In this document: piece after piece, positions 59,969 through 64,000 of the stretch
How positions within the stretch are numbered: the stretch's first letter is position 1
Layout of the letters: each line of letters starts with the position of its first letter
Made by a program: the position numbers and the translations under genes
From: Ottelia alismoides
Taxonomy: Eukaryota; Streptophyta; Magnoliopsida; Alismatales; Hydrocharitaceae
Length of the DNA stretch: 64,000 bases
Direction: 5' to 3'
Assembly (NCBI GenBank): GCA_037367405.1
Contig: JAZKJV010009618.1
Span: 62,001 to 126,000, forward strand
The notes under the pieces: model-generated
Seen by the model: the letters and a program-made list of their open reading frames with translations, nothing else
Databases searched by the model: none
What the model was told of the DNA's origin: nothing

Positions 59969-62368
59969 TTTTAACATGGCCATCTTGATGATCATACAAT
60001 TGTTGATTCAAATATTGAATCATAGAAGCTGGTGCTTGGATAAACATCTAAAGAGTTAGATTGAGGACTCATCAAGCACCGTCAAATGATTGTTGAGAAA
60101 TGATCTCCATCCTTGGTAGGAGATGGCAATCCTTTCTCATTTAGGTTGATATCTGGCCGACCTCTTGATGCAGGTCCTCTGCATGGGAATAGAGATTCGA
60201 GGTGTCATATTAGTTAGGTCAAAGGGTTGACTTAATGAGATCGAGATAACCTAAGTCCTATGTTGAATGATGTATCAATATAGGCACACATCCTCTGACC
60301 AGAGACAGATGTGTTACTATATGTCTGAGTGTGCACATTTGGCAGACCAATAGGTTGATGACATAACCAAGGTCTATACACTGGCGAGCTGGTATGCATG
60401 TAAGGGCATATGAGTAATACGATCTCTCAAAGGGATCATACAGGTTCACTTATGAACCGGAAGACATGAGCTCACTCATGAGGTATTGGGACCAATCAAA
60501 TTCCATGCATGGTCTTCGTGCTTTGGAAGCATGATAAGAATTTGAAGGTATGATATATGCTTTGGGAAAGCATATGATCGATACTGAGTCCCAATGACAA
60601 AGATTGAGAAACTTGGTGATCAAACCCTGAAGATGACAGTGTAAAATTGATCTATATCTTCAGGTTGATCATAGGTCTTCCAGTATGCAGGATGTACATG
60701 TGTTAAGAATACCTGAGGGTGATTTGATCATAAACGATTGTATAACCATGACGCTTCCATTCCGAGTGAGTGATGAAACATGTTTGGATTTTAGTGACTC
60801 CTCTCAGTAGAGAAGTAATCTGATCTTGGTCCAAGTGTTGGACATTGATCTGAATGAGATTCAGATGCAATGAGAAGATTAGATTTGCGGTCTTGATTTA
60901 ATCAAGCATCTATGAGAGGTCCGTGAGATCTGGATTTGAGATGAAATCTCAACATCCAAGTCACTAAACGTGGAACAATACAATCACCCTATCCTTATCT
61001 CCAAGCATCTGCGAAGAAAGCGCATTATTCTTGAAAGGGTTCAAGAATAGTTCCATAGTGGAATTATATCTAAGCATTGAGAAATGGATAATTAAATATG
61101 ATTTAATTATCTTGAATAATGTGAATTTGATTCACATTAATGGATGTATGTGAATGATGATCCAATTTAATTAAATGTGATTTAATTATTATGGATATGA
61201 ATAATGTGGATAACAATATCCAATTTTAATATATTTTAAATGTGATTTATAATGTATTAAAGAGAGCTTATTGTGATTTATATTTGTTGGATTAATTATT
61301 GATGTGTATTGGATTCACATTGGATAATTAATTAAAATATAAATAGCATTTTGTTTTGGGTTGTGAATGAGATTCACAAACTTCCAATGGCAAGATTACA
61401 ATATTCCCTAAATAATTGTGAATTATTTTTGTAGAATATTTTACAACAATTGTTGTTGTAATTGGAGATATATGTAATCATGAAATCTTGGATTTCATTG
61501 GAAATTCTCACATTCCAATTAGGAGTGTGGACGGCTAGCCATTCCAACATGGAATTGGTGGTCGTCCATGGCTCCATATGGAATGAGGAGATTCCCATCT
61601 CCATTATCTCCAATTTTTAGTGATTTGATTTAGGATTGAATAATATTTGATTTATCAAATATATTTAATCTAAATTAAATTAGTTGTTGTGTTTTTACCA
61701 ACAACAATCTTGACCATTGAAAGAAACACAAATCAATCTCATCCATTGATTTTGTGTCTCATGGATTGAGATTCATGGACTCCAAAACCCTATATTAAGA
61801 GAGGCATCTCATGCTCTCTAGGGTTACAACAAGAACAAACATCATAAGCTCTCTCCTCTCTCATATTTCACACGCCAACTCTTCTCTTCTCCATTGGTGG
61901 CCGTCCACTTTAAGAGAAGAAGAGATCTACTTCGTCGACTCGCCGTTGTGATTCCGCTTCGATGACTCTCAGTTCTCCACCTTTTTTGGTGTGCTTTGCT
62001 CACAAAGAAGGCGTTTGATCTCGTGTGACGAGATCAGGAGTTCCACGCTTGGATTCGATTTCTTGGATTGCGAGGATCACGTGGTTCATCCCCGCGCTCG
62101 CAAGCGTCTTCTCCGAAGATCGGACTTGAGACAGGAGGTCTCTTTTCGTAGAGACCCGATCAACCACTCTTCAATAGGTATTCCTATATACTTGATGTGG
62201 TTTAGATGAAACGATCCGAGAATCTTTCTTGGATCATGTGGTTTCATCACATGAAAATTATTTAAATTCCACTGCATAGAACAACTAGTTCGACTAGTCG
62301 TTCTTCATCGTATGTGATATGATGCTGACGCTTCCGTGATGCACTTGAGGATTATCCTATATCCTTCA
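59969..62368 (+). repeat. Ty1/copia LTR, plus orientation, 5'-truncated
   Basis: Reverse complement of 2537-5040. It lacks about the first 120 bp of the LTR and ends CCTTCA before the PBS. It shows the same ATTAA-rich region, leader region and terminal block. Because the PBS follows, it is the 5' LTR of a plus-strand copia element running off the window. Confidence 0.83.
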
Positions 62369-62370
62369 AG

Positions 62371-62383
62371 TGGTTTCAGAGCC
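62371..62383 (+). promoter_or_regulatory. Primer binding site of copia element (initiator Met tRNA)
   Basis: TGGTTTCAGAGCC, one base from the common plant copia site TGGTATCAGAGC, two bases after the LTR end. Confidence 0.85.
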
Positions 62384-64000
62384 TTAGATCGGAGGTTTTG
62401 GATATGATCCGTAAACCTAGGATGACTTAGGTTCGTTAGGCTTGTGAAGTTTTTATTGCATTTTATTTTCGCACCTCTGTCTAGTGAATAATTTAGGCCC
62501 TATTCAAAATTTTTAAATACCAATTAATCACTTGGATTTTGTTCCAAATTAAATAAGGAAACTATAGGATCTGATTTTATGTAATTTGGATTCCGTTTGC
62601 TCGAGATATGGCCTTTTGAATAAACATGTATTCACTGTTGCGGGAACTACGAATCTTAACATGAATAATGAGTTAATTATGCGTCTAGAAATGCGTGAAA
62701 TATTACTCAAGTTCTATCATAAATCAAATTAGCAATCTTCGGAAACTGATTTTGTGTAATTTGGATTTAATTTGATTGAGATATGTTAATTTTAGTAAGT
62801 AGGGGTCACTACTGAAATTGCATTCCTAATGAAGAACCATGTGATTGTCAATTAGTGAAATTAATTATTAATTTGCTGGAATAATTATGGAAAATATTTG
62901 ATAAATATTTAGTGATGATTATTTCCTTAATTGACATGACCTCAACCAATAAATTGATTAGATTTGATCTAGATTATAATTGGATACACAATCAACAAAC
63001 AACTTGCTTGAATAGGATTGGGAATTTGTTTAGCAAATTTCCTTATAATATTGTTTTGATTATTACTATATGGTATAATTTCAATTGAAGAACCGATGAT
63101 CATCTCAAGTACACGATGATCTATTTGGCATTATCCTTTCCTGAGGTGGATATGGTGTCTAGTCGGGGAGCGGTGGGGTAGCAGGTTGCACCGTGTGTGG
63201 TCTGTCCCACTCCCGCCGGTACTGACCATGATAACGGTTAGGGACTCGATAATGCCGAAGAAATCAAGGTGTATTTTTCTAATTATTAAAATTTAGAATA
63301 ATACGTATTTGAGATAATACCATAATTCAAGTAACAATAAAGATTGTTTGTTGGATATCAATTATATCATTAATTTAATATGCTTAGATTAATTGGAATC
63401 CAATTAAAATTAAAACACTCTATTATGAATAGAGATGTTATTTCCCTTGGAAGAATTAATCATAATGAATATGATTCATAATGATTAATTAGAATTTGAA
63501 TATGATATGGATGATCACGTAAGTGACATCCATGGTCTCCCGTCAAGGCAGAGGGTTCCATCGTCAGGGATTGTATGTAGGAGACGCCTGTCCAAAGTGA
63601 CATCTCCTGTATGCAAGCACATCTGGATCGGTCTCTTCGCTTCTTGAAAGTGTAAGGACGTATGTGTAGTGACCCCAATATCGGGTCCTCATATTATTGG
63701 GGTGATATTGGATTATGCATAACGAGTTGTATTCCTGTTGACGGTTGGTTCAATTAATGATGGGTCAACATCACCTTAAGGGTGGTGGGCCTGGGTGTTA
63801 AAGACCGAATTGGGGGATGCAAGTTGGACTTGCATGGTGGAATGTGTTCCCGCTTCTTTTTATCTAAGTTACAGGTTCTCATATTATTGGGATGTAACAA
63901 AGTTAGAAAGGAGATCCCAAATCTTGTTGAGATATAATGGTAAGTATATCTCTTACATTGAAAGTGATTAAGGGAATGAACTTTCAGTGTTGACAAGACA
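62384..64000 (+). mobile_element. Ty1/copia leader, no gene in the window
   Basis: About 1.6 kb after the PBS without a supported frame. It contains a compact GC-rich island at 63140-63250 in AT-rich surroundings, and two related blocks with CTCATATTATTGGG at 63688 and 63877. Gag would be expected beyond the window. It could be a long untranslated leader or a decayed Gag start. Confidence 0.55.

Overview
The window looks like a gene-poor, AT-rich block of a flowering-plant nuclear genome built almost entirely from nested and truncated LTR retrotransposons. I see no host gene, rRNA, tRNA or CRISPR array. The plant origin is inferred from Ty3 elements with an Athila/Tat-like layout (long LTRs of 3-4 kb, a tRNA-Asp-like primer site, a Gln-rich Gag tail, long 3' untranslated regions), Ty1/copia elements with an initiator-Met-tRNA primer site, and a GC-rich hAT-type MITE. 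The species cannot be named from the sequence.

Layout. 1-727: AT-rich LTR-like remnant. About 728-23633: Ty3 element A on the minus strand. Its 3' LTR (728-9643) is split by a Ty1/copia fragment (2537-8495). Its internal part is 9644-19787, holds a MITE in the leader, and is followed by the 5' LTR (19788-23633). 23634-24743: a piece of the same copia LTR. 24744-50368: Ty3 element B (minus), with 3' LTR, a tandem partial LTR duplication, 3' UTR, IN, RT-RNase H, PR and the tail of Gag. It is cut off at 50368. 31099-43723: element D (minus), a complete 12.6-kb LTR element nested inside the 3' UTR of B. It has both LTRs, PBS, PPT and a near-perfect 5-bp target duplication, but no RT or integrase. 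50369-59968: a plus-strand composite, made of a partial LTR, a D-type 3' UTR piece, then the integrase, 3' UTR, PPT and 3' LTR of Ty3 element C. 59969-64000: a plus-strand copia LTR, PBS and long leader.

How the parts relate. A, B and C are one autonomous-type Ty3 family, and all visible copies are broken. D is a related non-autonomous family. It keeps a Gag-like frame, a retropepsin remnant and an unrecognised frame of about 259 codons where RT should begin. A, B, C and D share RNA-level features: an LTR end starting with an inverted repeat, a G-rich PPT, and a 3' UTR with two structured modules.

The most interesting signal is in those 3' UTRs. (1) Each carries an array, at about 100-bp spacing, of four or five stem-loops. 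Their 3' arm plus the following G-run copies the polypurine tract at the 3' LTR, and stem bases change in compensating pairs. (2) Each carries a 19-nt hairpin with an invariant 7-nt loop and two compensated stem changes between families. I do not know of a described system that matches these. They are candidates for a cis-acting RNA or plus-strand-priming system shared by autonomous and non-autonomous partners.
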